Source of the DNA: Caldalkalibacillus mannanilyticus JCM 10596
GTDB taxonomy: Bacteria; Bacillota; Bacilli; Caldalkalibacillales; JCM-10596
Assembly (NCBI RefSeq): GCF_000615945.1
Contig: NZ_BAMO01000007.1
Coordinates: 62,001-126,000 of the forward strand
Direction: 5' to 3'
DNA length: 64,000 nt
Each line of letters opens with the position of its first letter. The first letter of the stretch is position 1. The position numbers and the translations under genes are program-made. Shown here one piece after another: positions 24,466 through 33,773 of the stretch. The notes beneath the pieces were generated by a model. The model did no database searches. It was not told where the DNA came from and worked only from the letters and a program-made list of their open reading frames with translations.

Positions 24466-25247
24466 TTCATCAACTCCGACGTTCCGGCTTTTAATGTTTC
24501 CTTTAATTTATTTAGGGCCCTTCTTTGTAATCGAGAAACATGCATTTGTGAAATATGTAATACCTCCCCTGCTTCTTTCTGACTTAACCCTTGAAAAAAG
24601 GTGAGATGAATCACTTCCTTTTCTCGATCCGTTAAAACATGAAAAACCTTTTCAATCGTTAACCGCTGATTAACACGATCATAGCCTTCCTCTTGTTCAC
24701 CGACTAAATCTAATAAGGTAATAGAACTACCTTCTTGTTCAGAATCTATGGTACTATCCACTGAAAGTGCCTGATAACTTCGGCTCATCTCCATTGTTTC
24801 CAGCACTTCCTCTTCAGAAACCCCTAGATATTCTGCTATTTCATGAACATGAGGAGAGCGTTGATATTCTGTTGTTAATTCTTCTAATGCTTTTTTTATT
24901 TTGGGACCTAATTCTTTAATCCTGCGAGGAACATGAACACTCCACGTTTTATCCCGAATATATCGTTTCATTTCGCCCACAATCGTTGGGACAGCAAAGC
25001 TTTCGAAGCTTCTACCATAGGAACAATCAAATCTTGTCAGAGCACCCAATAGTCCTATCATTCCTACTTGGATCAAATCTTCATACAGCTCCTGTCCCCT
25101 GGAAAATCGCCGGGCAATGGATTGGATTAAGGATTCATAATGCAATACAAGTTTTGTTTGGACTTCTTCATTTTTTTCGAGTTGATATTCTTTGATCAAC
25201 TGGTATACCTCATCCTGTTCAAGAGGTTGTTGTGTATGAATAGTCAT
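24462..25247 (-). CDS. sigB: general stress sigma factor SigB
   Basis: A 261-residue sigma factor of the SigB/F/G group. Region 2 is DLIQVGMIGLLGALTRFDCSYGRSFESFAVPTIVGEMKRYIRD. Region 3 includes HVPRRIKELGPKIKKALEEL. The region 4 helix-turn-helix is LSQKEAGEVLHISQMHVSRLQRRALNKLK. It directs the general stress regulon and is held inactive by RsbW. The start overlaps the end of rsbW by 29 bases, which couples synthesis of the two. Gene order V-W-sigB-X is identical to Bacillus subtilis. Confidence 0.96.
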   Translation of the reverse strand: MTIHTQQPLEQDEVYQLIKEYQLEKNEEVQTKLVLHYESLIQSIARRFSRGQELYEDLIQVGMIGLLGALTRFDCSYGRSFESFAVPTIVGEMKRYIRDKTWSVHVPRRIKELGPKIKKALEELTTEYQRSPHVHEIAEYLGVSEEEVLETMEMSRSYQALSVDSTIDSEQEGSSITLLDLVGEQEEGYDRVNQRLTIEKVFHVLTDREKEVIHLTFFQGLSQKEAGEVLHISQMHVSRLQRRALNKLKETLKAGTSELMK

Positions 25248-25692
25248 TCCTCTCCACCTCGTCCCTCCGCTTGTATTTCGTCATGATAATGACAATACCA
25301 GAGTCGTTGCATATCTCAACTTTATCCATTAAAGTATCAATTAAAAATAAACCTAATCCTCCCTCAGTTAAGTCCTCAATCGGGGCATGGTGATCAATCG
25401 GACGTTTCTTCCCTTCGATTTGTTCGAGATTAAAGCTCTCCCCATGATCAACGACCATAATTTCGATACGATCAGAGTAGACGGTACAGCCCACAATAAT
25501 TTGCCCTTCATGCCCTTTATATGCATGAGTAATCGCATTTGTACATGCCTCAGCTACGGCAATTTTCATATCTTCTATATCATCATAGGAGAATCCTTGG
25601 CGATTCGCCACACCTGAGATTAAAAGCCGAACTACTCCAACATACTCTGCTCTTGCTGGGATTTTCAATTCTACAAAATCATTTATTTTCAT
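25219..25692 (-). CDS. rsbW: anti-sigma-B factor and serine kinase RsbW
   Basis: A 157-residue GHKL-fold kinase. The N box is EACTNAITHAYKG (about 47-59), the D box VVDHGESF and the glycine-rich lid GGLGLFLIDTLMDKVE. RsbW binds SigB and phosphorylates RsbV; when RsbV is dephosphorylated RsbW switches partner and releases SigB. Its ATG overlaps the rsbV stop by four bases and its end overlaps sigB. Confidence 0.96.
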   Translation of the reverse strand: MKINDFVELKIPARAEYVGVVRLLISGVANRQGFSYDDIEDMKIAVAEACTNAITHAYKGHEGQIIVGCTVYSDRIEIMVVDHGESFNLEQIEGKKRPIDHHAPIEDLTEGGLGLFLIDTLMDKVEICNDSGIVIIMTKYKRRDEVERNDYSYTTTS

Positions 25693-26015
25693 CTACTTTT
25701 CCCCCCTCGACTGATAGCAACAACTTCGGCAAAACCAGTGATGGAAAAGAGTCGGTCTAAACGTGGAGTTACATTACGCAAGGTGAGATGACTCTGATGC
25801 TGTTTTGATGCTTTTAACCCTCCGATGAATACCCCCAGCCCCGTACTATCCATATACTCAACCTCTGACAGATCGATAATGACTTTGTGATTAGAAATCC
25901 TTAAAAGAGAGTAAAGCTCCTCCTTAAGCTTAGGAGCTGTATAGACATCCACCTCACCTTTGAGCGTAAGCACTGTTGAGTGTTTCTCCACCGTTTTTGA
26001 GATTTCTAAATTCAT
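25689..26015 (-). CDS. rsbV: anti-anti-sigma factor RsbV
   Basis: A 108-residue STAS-domain protein. The conserved phosphorylation site is in VEYMDSTGLGVFIGGL, Ser57 as in Bacillus subtilis. Unphosphorylated RsbV captures RsbW and frees SigB. A sigma-B-type promoter lies 34-59 bases before its start, which would allow autoregulation of the V-W-sigB-X half of the operon. ATG at 26015. Confidence 0.96.
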   Translation of the reverse strand: MNLEISKTVEKHSTVLTLKGEVDVYTAPKLKEELYSLLRISNHKVIIDLSEVEYMDSTGLGVFIGGLKASKQHQSHLTLRNVTPRLDRLFSITGFAEVVAISRGGKSR

Positions 26016-26048
26016 CCTGATCCCCCGAATCTATTTACTCTCCATTCA

Positions 26049-26074
26049 TTACCCGAAACCTCACCCTTCTAAAC
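26049..26074 (-). promoter_or_regulatory. predicted sigma-B promoter before rsbV
   Basis: GTTTAG, 14 bases, then GGGTAA on the minus strand matches the sigma-B consensus GTTTAA-N12-15-GGGTAT at ten of twelve positions. It lies in the rsbU-rsbV gap, exactly where the autoregulatory promoter lies in Bacillus subtilis; its minus-35 element overlaps the rsbU stop codon. Confidence 0.75.
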
Positions 26075-27109
26075 CCTTCTTCGAATCACAATCAAGGTCT
26101 GATCATCCACCAATTCAAAATTAGACCAGCTGACAAGCTCCTGATGAACAGCTTCAACCATTTCTTGAGCGGGTAGTTGTCTGAATTTTTGAATCAGATC
26201 ACATAAATCCTTTCGTTCAATAAACTTTCCTTCCTTCTTCGTTTCCGTCACTCCATCTGAAAGAAGAATCACCAAGTCATCCGGCTCTATTTTTTTCTCA
26301 AAAAGCTGATAAGTAGTTTCTGCCGATAAACCCAACACAAGCCCTTTATGACAAAGGTCCTCAAACCGATCCTCCCTAGAAGAATAGTAGATACCCGGTT
26401 CGTGTCCAGCTGTCGCATAGCTAAAAGAGTGTTTCTTGAGATTATAGGAGCCGTAAATCATGGTGATAAACATACTTGGATCAATATTATTTTCTACGAC
26501 ACGGTTGATACTCCCTAATAAAGCATGCGGCTCCAGCCTTTGTTCAGGCATGCTTTCTATGGCATATTTGATCATCGACATACATAGGGCTGCTGGAACG
26601 CCCTTCCCAATAATATCGGCGACAGCTACTCCTAAATACCCATTCACATCTTGAAAAAAATGATAGAAATCACCGCTCATCTGATTCGCCGCCACACTAA
26701 GTACACCGATCTCAAGTTCAGCGATATGTCGAGGCACTTCTGGAAGAAGAGCTTGTTGCATCTGGGCAGCTACTTCCAGCTCTGAGAAGAGTTGGATCTG
26801 CTTTTCTCTTAAGCTCTGATGCTCCCTATACTGTAAGCCATAGCCAATCATCACCTCTAGTAAAAAATGAAAAGAGTTCAACATATCCGGTTGGAGATCT
26901 GGGATAAACCCTTTGACTGAATCAATATGAAAGCTGACAATTTCTTCTGGAGAAACTCCTATTTCAATTAATGATTTGCTAAGCTGTTGCCCCTCATACA
27001 GATACCCTTCTTCGTTGGTCCGAAGATAATCATACAAAATTCTCTTATATGATTCTCTTATCTTGTTCTTCAAAGATAGTCCACCCCTCTCTATTTCTAT
27101 CTCAACCAT
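26069..27109 (-). CDS. rsbU: RsbU phosphatase of RsbV
   Basis: A 346-residue protein. The N-terminal 85 residues form the RsbT-binding helical domain. The C-terminal SpoIIE/PP2C domain carries the motifs AAQMQQALLP, MSGDFYHFF, VADIIGKGVPAALCMSM and ILLSDGVTE. RsbU is switched on by binding RsbT and then dephosphorylates RsbV. It overlaps the rsbT end by 13 bases. Confidence 0.95.
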   Translation of the reverse strand: MVEIEIERGGLSLKNKIRESYKRILYDYLRTNEEGYLYEGQQLSKSLIEIGVSPEEIVSFHIDSVKGFIPDLQPDMLNSFHFLLEVMIGYGLQYREHQSLREKQIQLFSELEVAAQMQQALLPEVPRHIAELEIGVLSVAANQMSGDFYHFFQDVNGYLGVAVADIIGKGVPAALCMSMIKYAIESMPEQRLEPHALLGSINRVVENNIDPSMFITMIYGSYNLKKHSFSYATAGHEPGIYYSSREDRFEDLCHKGLVLGLSAETTYQLFEKKIEPDDLVILLSDGVTETKKEGKFIERKDLCDLIQKFRQLPAQEMVEAVHQELVSWSNFELVDDQTLIVIRRRV

Positions 27110-27498
27110 TTGATCGCTATGATTTCGGTTCCTGCCCCTACTTTCGATTCAATTGTAAAACAATCCATTAATCTCTTAACCCCCGGCAACCCTGCCCCCA
27201 GTCCTCCTGAGGTGGTATATCCATCTTGCATTACTTGTCTAATATTGGAGATTCCAGGTCCATGATCTCTTGCAATTACTTGCAATCCTCGTTTTCCCCC
27301 TTCCTCTACCAAGGATATATGTATTTCTCCTGTTTTAGCGTACAGGTAGATGTTTCGAGCTAATTCAGAGATGGCAGTAGCAATCCTCGCTTGATCTACA
27401 TCCCCATAACCCATCTCCTTTGCCATTAACCGACCTGACTGCCGTGCAGAAACAATATCCCATTCTGACTTTACTTCTATACAGGATTGGATTTCCAC
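27097..27498 (-). CDS. rsbT: RsbT switch kinase of the stressosome
   Basis: A 133-residue GHKL kinase with N box ELARNIYLYAKTG, D box ARDHGPGI and glycine-rich GGLGAGLPGVKRLMD. Held by RsbR-RsbS stressosomes, it phosphorylates both on stress, leaves them and activates RsbU. It starts three bases after the rsbS stop. Confidence 0.95.
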   Translation of the reverse strand: MEIQSCIEVKSEWDIVSARQSGRLMAKEMGYGDVDQARIATAISELARNIYLYAKTGEIHISLVEEGGKRGLQVIARDHGPGISNIRQVMQDGYTTSGGLGAGLPGVKRLMDCFTIESKVGAGTEIIAIKWLR

Positions 27499-27501
27499 GG
27501 A

Positions 27502-27861
27502 TTATCCCTCCAATTCCTGTTGAAGCTTGGCCATGCCTTGTTCTATATTTAGAGCCGTTTGAACATTGTCCATGGAAATGCCTAAATCAATCAGGGTAAT
27601 CGCTACAGCAGGACGAATTCCTGTTAATACCACTTTCGTCCCCATAAGGTTCGCCATTAGCACAACGTCCCCTAATACTTTGGCAATAAAGCTATCCACC
27701 AATAAAACAGAAGTCAGATCAATAACGGCCCCTTTCGCTTCTGTTTCTCTAATTCGATTCAATAAATCCTCCTGAAATTGGAGCGCTGAATGATCATCTA
27801 AATCAATCTGAATGGAGATTAATAAATACTCTTTTAGTTTTAAAATTGGGATTCGACTCAT
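27502..27861 (-). CDS. rsbS: RsbS stressosome scaffold protein
   Basis: A 119-residue single STAS domain. The segment [18 protein letters not shown] carries the phosphoacceptor Ser (residue 57 here, Ser59 in Bacillus subtilis), and [17 protein letters not shown] is the typical second half. RsbS and RsbR together form the stressosome core that traps RsbT. It lies between rsbR and rsbT. Confidence 0.95.
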   Translation of the reverse strand: MSRIPILKLKEYLLISIQIDLDDHSALQFQEDLLNRIRETEAKGAVIDLTSVLLVDSFIAKVLGDVVLMANLMGTKVVLTGIRPAVAITLIDLGISMDNVQTALNIEQGMAKLQQELEG

Positions 27862-27876
27862 CTTCCATAACCACCT

Positions 27877-28713
27877 TTAGCACTTAGCATCTTGAATTTG
27901 AATGATTTCCTTACCCTGTATAGCCAATGCTTCTTGAATTCCTTTACGCAACGTACTCGTGGTTTGAAATTTACCCAATTGAATCCCCAAATTGACAATC
28001 GTTTGGGCAATTTCAGGCCTAATTCCAACTAGAATCGCCTTGGCTCCCACCAAACGGACGGCCTCTGAGGCTTGAATGAGATGATGAGCAACCATTGTAT
28101 CGACAATCGGTACCCCTGTAATATCTATGAGTACCACCTCAGATTCATACTTAATCACACCATTTAGAAGGTTCTCCATAATAAGACGAGCACGTTCTGT
28201 ATCAATCGTACCAATAAGCGGCATAACACTAATTCCATCAAACACCGGAATCAAAGGAGCAGACAACTCTCTTAAAGCTAGTTTTTGCAATGTACTCGTC
28301 GTTTCCCAATTCCCCGTATACTCTGAAATCAATTGATCGATAATCGAGTCGATCCAATTCTGAATTTCTTGATACACATCTATATTTTGCACCTGATGAT
28401 TGCTACCCATCTCTTGGATCGATTCCATTAATACCTTTTTAAAAATTTGCAACCCTTTTGTCAAGTATTGCAACGGCCATCCAAGTTGAATTTGCTCTTT
28501 GGCAAACAGTTTAAACTGTTCGCTTCTTTCTTCTAGTTGGTAGGGCATACTTTCAATTAATAAGAGGGCAAACTTGCGATTGGTCATCAGATAGACTTCA
28601 TTCGTAATCATCTGTAGGCGCTGTTCTTCCCGTACACTTGTAATTTCTTTCATCCATTTTTCTATTAAAAGCTCTTTATTTTGCTCTATATATTCCAAAA
28701 CATAGGGATTCAT
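27877..28713 (-). CDS. rsbR: RsbR stressosome sensor protein
   Basis: A 278-residue protein. The N-terminal 150 residues form a non-haem globin-like helical sensor domain. The C-terminal STAS domain has the two threonines corresponding to the known phosphosites (PLIGTIDTER and DITGVPIVDTMVAHHL). It is the first gene of the rsb operon. A gap of 47 bases separates it from the histidine kinase upstream, so the two could share a transcript. Confidence 0.94.
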   Translation of the reverse strand: MNPYVLEYIEQNKELLIEKWMKEITSVREEQRLQMITNEVYLMTNRKFALLLIESMPYQLEERSEQFKLFAKEQIQLGWPLQYLTKGLQIFKKVLMESIQEMGSNHQVQNIDVYQEIQNWIDSIIDQLISEYTGNWETTSTLQKLALRELSAPLIPVFDGISVMPLIGTIDTERARLIMENLLNGVIKYESEVVLIDITGVPIVDTMVAHHLIQASEAVRLVGAKAILVGIRPEIAQTIVNLGIQLGKFQTTSTLRKGIQEALAIQGKEIIQIQDAKC

Positions 28714-28760
28714 CTTTTTTCAACTCCTATATATTTGTGAATGGGTATTTGCTCATTACT

Positions 28761-30301
28761 TCACGTAAGATTAGACACTGGATAGATTGGAAGCTCAAAA
28801 TAAAAAGTACTACCCTCGCCGTATTTACTTGTAAAACTAATCTGACCGCCATGCTGCCTCATGATCTCCTGACAGATATGTAATCCCACACCAAATCCAT
28901 GGATTCCTTCATGCTCATCCGTATGGGCACGGAAAAACCTCTCAAATAATCGCGCCTGCTGCTCTTCAGGGATCCCAATCCCTTGATCCTGAACGGAAAA
29001 ACGAATGGCTCCTTGATGCTGATCTAATACGATACAAATATTCGGATGATGAGGTGCATATTTGACCGCATTGGAAATTAAATTATGGATCACCCTTTTG
29101 ATTTGCTTTACATCGGCATAAACATACGCCTCTGACAAATGATTGGTGTATTGAATATGATGAAACTCATTCGGGATAATAAATTCATCGAGAGCTTCCT
29201 CAGCAATGAGCGAGATGTCATACACTTGTAAATTCATGTCGAACTTCCCTTGATCCATTTTAAAAATCGATAACAGTTCATTGGTCAATTCGTCTAGTCT
29301 TATCGCTTCATCCAAAATAACTTTAAAAAAGGTTTGATCTCGATCAATTTCCTGCATTAATTTCAACGTTGGTTGGAAAAACCATTTCATCTCTCGCTCT
29401 CGATATCTTTCTAATACCAACTGTGTAAATCCCTTAATAGAGGTTAAAGGGGTTCTTAATTCATGTGCTGCAATCTGAATAAAATCTCGGCGGTTTTTCT
29501 CATCACGATTTTCAGCCGAAACATCCATCATCGTCAATATATTATACTGACTATCCGTATGATCAATATGTAAAGGACTCGTACTACATAAATAATAGCT
29601 TTCTGCACCCGTTTTTTTATGAATCAGCTTTAATTCATAATTCGTCACATACTCCCCTTTAATCGCCAAAGAAACAGGGAGTTCTTCTGTTCTTATGACC
29701 TTATCTCGAAAATCATAATATTCAAACTGAGACTTTATTTCCTCCGAAAGAATCGACACTGAATCATAAATGACATCCCCAATCAGGCTGATAAATGAAG
29801 GGTTGGCATGAACCTTCCTTCCTCCTGATCGAAAACGACCAACGGCCCCCCTATGCTATGTATAATTCTTTCCAAATGATAGGCTTGCTTCAGCGTTCGC
29901 TCTAGTTTCACTTGTTGCTCATTCAGTTTCTCAAACGCGAGAAGAATCAACGGCTTTTGGCTTTTTTCTTCTGAAAGCCTGATAGGTGAAAGCAAAATAT
30001 TCCATAACGTTTTTTCTCCCTGACCTGAGAGACAGCATCGTTGAACCGATTTCTCTGTTTGGTCTATCATTACTTCATGAAGCGCATCTATGAATCTAGT
30101 ATCCTCTTCGGGTGTAAGAACTACATCCAAAACACTTTTTCCAAGTGAAAGATTGGAATCTTCTTGTAGGTGGCTCCCCTTTACATTCATAAAAACAAGC
30201 TGAAAATCCCCATCTACGATCCATATCGCTTGAGGTAAGACCCTTAAAGCTTGGTAGAACACATCATCTTGTTTCACAGGAATTTGAACAGTCTGGCACA
30301 C
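28761..30301 (-). pseudogene. PAS-domain sensor histidine kinase, one base missing
   Basis: A GTG at 30301 (GGGGGAG five bases upstream) opens a PAS domain (VFYQALRVLPQAIWIVDGDFQLVFMN). The frame stops at 29783 but continues after restoring one base in the GGAAGGAAGG tract near 29815, reading KVHANPSFISLIGD (second PAS). Next come the H box AAHELRTPLTSIKGFTQLVLE, the N box IHNLISNAVKYAP and the G boxes DQGIGIPEEQQARLFERFF and GFGVGLHICQEI. About 513 residues in one frame. No transmembrane segment is visible, so it would be cytoplasmic. No response regulator is nearby. It is inserted between ndoA and rsbR, where Bacillus subtilis has no gene. Confidence 0.8.
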
Positions 30302-30440
30302 ATACTCTCCCCCTTTATCATGAAATAGTGATGGTATCTTTTTATTGTATAACAAATATCCAATAAAGTGGAAAAATTATCATACTGGTTTCTATTTACG
30401 AATGATGGATATCGAACAATATATTTAAGAATTTTCTGAA

Positions 30441-30491
30441 ATAAGATAAAAAATAAAAAGCCCTCCGCTTTATTCTAGGGAAGAGCTTTTT
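30441..30491 (-). terminator. terminator after ndoA
   Basis: A 12-base-pair stem (30455-30466 with 30480-30491, including AAAAAGC/GCTTTTT) followed by TTTTTATTTTTT on the minus strand. It isolates alr-ndoAI-ndoA from the kinase and rsb operon. Confidence 0.8.
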
Positions 30492-30528
30492 GAACTAGCC
30501 TTGAGATGATCAGGCTCTTATTTAAACT

Positions 30529-30878
30529 TTAAAACTCAATGAGTCCTAAACTAATTTGCAGGGCCTCATCAACTTTAACCATCATTTCTTCATCTAAATG
30601 TGTGATTTTGTCCGTAAGGCGTTGTTTATCAATCGTTCGAATTTGTTCTAATAAGATGACTGAATCTCGATCAAAACCGTAGGATTGCGCACTAATCTCT
30701 ACATGGTAGGTAGTTTAGCCTTCTGAATCTGCGCTGTAATAGCTGCGACGATGACCGTGGGACTAAACCGATTTCCGATATCGTTTTGTATGATCAGTAC
30801 AGGGCGAACGCCCCCTTGCTCTGATCCGACAACAGGTGAGAGATCCGCAAAATATACATCGCCACGCTTTACAATCAA
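30529..30878 (-). pseudogene. ndoA: EndoA/MazF-type mRNA interferase toxin, one base missing
   Basis: The TTG at 30878 (GGGGTG six bases upstream) opens [20 protein letters not shown] and continues with the family motif [11 protein letters not shown] to KAKLPT, where a stop appears. Restoring one C at about 30705 gives [17 protein letters not shown] and then [17 protein letters not shown] to the TAA at 30529. The restored length is 116 residues, exactly that of Bacillus subtilis EndoA, to which it is nearly identical. EndoA cleaves RNA at UACAU and is neutralised by EndoAI, encoded three bases upstream. A lost base in so conserved a gene suggests a sequence error. Confidence 0.85.
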
Positions 30879-30881
30879 ATC

Positions 30882-31160
30882 CTACACCCCGCTTACTAAG
30901 CGGTCTAAGGTATGATCAGCTTCTTCCTCTGCGAGAAATGCCTCCGATGCCATATTTAGATTAATGCTTGCCATTTCCATATACCCTTTTTTCATGGTTT
31001 CACGAATATGACGTTTTTTCCTTTCATACAAATACATCTTCATGGCTTGACGAATCAATTCACTTCGATTGCAATTTTCTCGTTCTACCACACCATCAAC
31101 TTCTTGCAACAAATGTTGCGGGATGCTGATCATAATTCGTTTCGTATTCGTATTGGACAC
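30882..31160 (-). CDS. ndoAI: EndoAI antitoxin (ribbon-helix-helix)
   Basis: A 92-residue CopG/ribbon-helix-helix protein. The DNA-binding N-terminus is KRIMISIPQHLLQEVDGVVERENCNRSELIRQAMKMYL. The C-terminal tail (EEADHTLDRLVSGV) is the part that blocks the toxin. It binds and inhibits EndoA and represses its own operon. It lies between alr and ndoA as in Bacillus subtilis. Confidence 0.93.
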   Translation of the reverse strand: MSNTNTKRIMISIPQHLLQEVDGVVERENCNRSELIRQAMKMYLYERKKRHIRETMKKGYMEMASINLNMASEAFLAEEEADHTLDRLVSGV

Positions 31161-31313
31161 TATCTCCGCACCTCCAACAATCCACCATTACACCAATTTT
31201 TAAGTCAATTACCAACTAATATAATACCATTATGTCGTGCAAAACACAAAATTATACTCCACCAAAAAGAATATTCGTCATGAGCCCCTCATATTCCTGC
31301 TTAATGGAAAATT

Positions 31314-32498
31314 TCACTGTTTTTCGTTTTGACTCTCCTTATAATACATCCTTGGAACACGTTTAGCAAGCTTACAAGGAATTTCGTAATTAATGGTATT
31401 TAATGTGTTCGCAATATCGTCTATTTTGATCTCTTGATCTCCTTGTTTTCCAATCAGTGTAACAGGTGTATCCCTTGAATATTCCTGATCAAGCCGAACC
31501 ATCAGCTGGTCCATACAAATACGTCCCACTATCGGAAATCGTTTCCCCTGTATTAGTACATAAGAAGCATTGGACAGATTACGATCCCAGCCATCGGCAT
31601 ATCCGATGGGAAGAGTGCCAATCCATTCCTCTTTTTTGGTACGGTACGTAAGCCCGTAACTAATCCCTACATGAGAATCCACTTTTTTAACTAAGCTAAG
31701 CTTCGTATGCAAGGTAAATGCTTCTTGCAGTTGGAAAGGAAGCTCCTCTCGCACATTAGCAGAAGGATACAATCCATACATACTAATCCCTAAGCGGACC
31801 AAATTCGCATATTGGAGCGCTTCTGTACGAAAGATCCCTGCACTATTGGACAAGTGAATATAGGGAACAGTGATCTTCTCCTGCTGCAATCGAGCTACAT
31901 ATTCATTGAATTTAGAAATCTGACGTTCTAGAAAACTCTGATCTCTTTCATCTGCTGTAGCAAAATGAGTGAATATTCCCTCCCACATCAAATTCGGATG
32001 TGAACGCTGGGTGTATTTCTTATAAAGAGAAATAAAAGTATCTAATTGTTCCTCTTCCCATAGACCCAAGCGGCCCATACCTGTATCAATCTTAAGGTGG
32101 AAGCGGAGGGCGGAATGTTCAGCAGAGATGTACTTTTCGATATCAATAAAAGATTCTATATCGGTGATCGTGATAGACACATCATAAGATTGGGCAATAG
32201 AGAAATATTCATTCGCCAAATAACCCATTAACAGGATCGGTGCTTTTATTCCAGCTTGTCTTAGTTCAATCGCTTCTTCAAGTAGCGCGACACCTAGCCA
32301 GGTTGCTCCAGCAGCTAGTGCCTCTTCTGCTACTTGTATAGCCCCATGCCCATAACCATCTGCCTTGACAACAGCCATGATTTCTCTCTCTTTTTTTAAG
32401 AACTGATAATAGGAGGATACGTTGTGATGGATCGCATCAAGATTTATTGCTGCCCATGTTTGTCGATAATAAGGAGCTTGTTTCCTCATCCTGTTCAC
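31314..32498 (-). CDS. alr: alanine racemase
   Basis: A 394-residue fold-type III PLP enzyme. The PLP lysine lies in AVVKADGYGHGA (about Lys45) and the second catalytic base Tyr in VGISYGLTYRT. ICMDQLMVRLD and IPCKLAKRVPRMY near the end are also typical. It converts L-alanine to D-alanine for peptidoglycan. Gene order ydcC-alr-ndoAI-ndoA follows Bacillus subtilis. The terminator at 32562-32594 lies upstream, so alr has its own promoter. Confidence 0.96.
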   Translation of the reverse strand: MNRMRKQAPYYRQTWAAINLDAIHHNVSSYYQFLKKEREIMAVVKADGYGHGAIQVAEEALAAGATWLGVALLEEAIELRQAGIKAPILLMGYLANEYFSIAQSYDVSITITDIESFIDIEKYISAEHSALRFHLKIDTGMGRLGLWEEEQLDTFISLYKKYTQRSHPNLMWEGIFTHFATADERDQSFLERQISKFNEYVARLQQEKITVPYIHLSNSAGIFRTEALQYANLVRLGISMYGLYPSANVREELPFQLQEAFTLHTKLSLVKKVDSHVGISYGLTYRTKKEEWIGTLPIGYADGWDRNLSNASYVLIQGKRFPIVGRICMDQLMVRLDQEYSRDTPVTLIGKQGDQEIKIDDIANTLNTINYEIPCKLAKRVPRMYYKESQNEKQ

Positions 32499-32561
32499 CT
32501 ACTTCGATATACTCTAATCTGTTCCAAATATATCATGTCCTTAGGTTCAAAGCCATATGAA

Positions 32562-32594
32562 AGAAAAAGAAGAATAGGACTCCCCACTCTTCTT
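32562..32594 (-). terminator. terminator after the ydcC-like gene
   Basis: An imperfect stem AAGAAGAG...CTATTCTT is followed by CTTTTTCTTTC on the minus strand. Confidence 0.55.
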
Positions 32595-32689
32595 AGACAA
32601 CAAAAAACATCTCTTTTATCACGTTTTAACCGTCGGTAAGTGAGCTAACCAACAAGTGGAGGAAACACTCCATCTGATAGAAGTCTACT

Positions 32690-33696
32690 TTATTTACTGG
32701 ATTGCCCGAATACGGATTGAGCTATGGAAACCATCTCTTCCTCTGGAAGATCTCCCGTTGTAAGTTTAAAATCCACTCCATCGTAGGTCCATAACAAGCT
32801 TCTCTCCGTCATGACACCCACCGTAAATCCTAAATCAACCGGCTTTCCTGAGGGCATTGTCACCATTTTTGAACGTGGTCTTTCCTGAATGATACTATAA
32901 TTGTAGTCCCCTTCATAACGAAGAACCACCATGGGCGATCATCCTGAACAACTTCCTTTTCTTCCACCAATTGAACGTTCATTGGCGTATAGGTTGGATG
33001 ATACACTCCGAAACTGGCTTGACTATCCTCCGCTTCTTCAGCCATGACCGTCAAGGAGTGTAGCATCGCCCCTTGCATATTGCGTTGCATATCAAAGGCG
33101 TCATTCTCAAAAGCATAATCAAATTCAACATTGGAGAATACCACCTCAACAACTACTTTCATATCTGCATCCATCACTTGTACTTTTGATGGAGTGAGGT
33201 CTTTTCCAATCCATACCTTTTGATGCGTCAACATCTTATTCTGGTAATTAGCTGCTGTATCAAATACATATTGAGTTCCTTCAGTGGTAAACTGTCGATT
33301 CTTATCTGCTAAAATATCCTTAATGAGAGATTCGTATAGGTAGACCTGTCCATGATTCTCTGGCCAGCCACTTTGAAAACGAAAGCTTTTATTCAGGTGA
33401 GGGGTCAAGACAAAGACTCCGTCATCATTCCGCAAAATAATTTGAGTTACATCTCTTTCTTTGTTTTTTAAGCCTATGCGGTAATACTCAGGTTTCTGAT
33501 GCCATACTTCTACTTCATATTCCTGTGGTTCTTGTCCTGTCTGCAAGACAAGGTTAGCATCCATTTTGTAGCTTTTTAATGTTTCTAACTTGTTGGCTAA
33601 ATCTCCAACTACATCTTCTTCACCCTTACTGCCACAACCGACTAAGACAGCGATCAAGAGAGCAAGCAGAGCGACGAGAAGAAATCCCTTTTTCAT
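32690..33696 (-). pseudogene. ydcC: YdcC-like lipoprotein, one base missing
   Basis: A lipoprotein signal (LLIAVLVGCGSKGEEDV, Cys about 21) leads into a LolA/RseB-like domain (LKSYKMDANLVLQTGQEPQEYEVEVWHQKPEYYRI). The frame ends out of phase after VVQDDRPWW. Restoring one base at about 32934, where the sequence reads CGCCC before ATGG, gives DDRPMVVLRYEGDYNYSIIQERP and runs to the stop at 32690. The restored length is 335 residues, which fits the family. YdcC lies beside acpS and alr in Bacillus subtilis and is sporulation-associated. The second half has no start signal of its own. Confidence 0.8.
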
Positions 33697-33773
33697 ATCA
33701 TCATCCCCTTCATAAGTTTCACGATAAATATCTATGTCTTAGAAGTGGAAGATATGCAGACTAGCTTGACATG

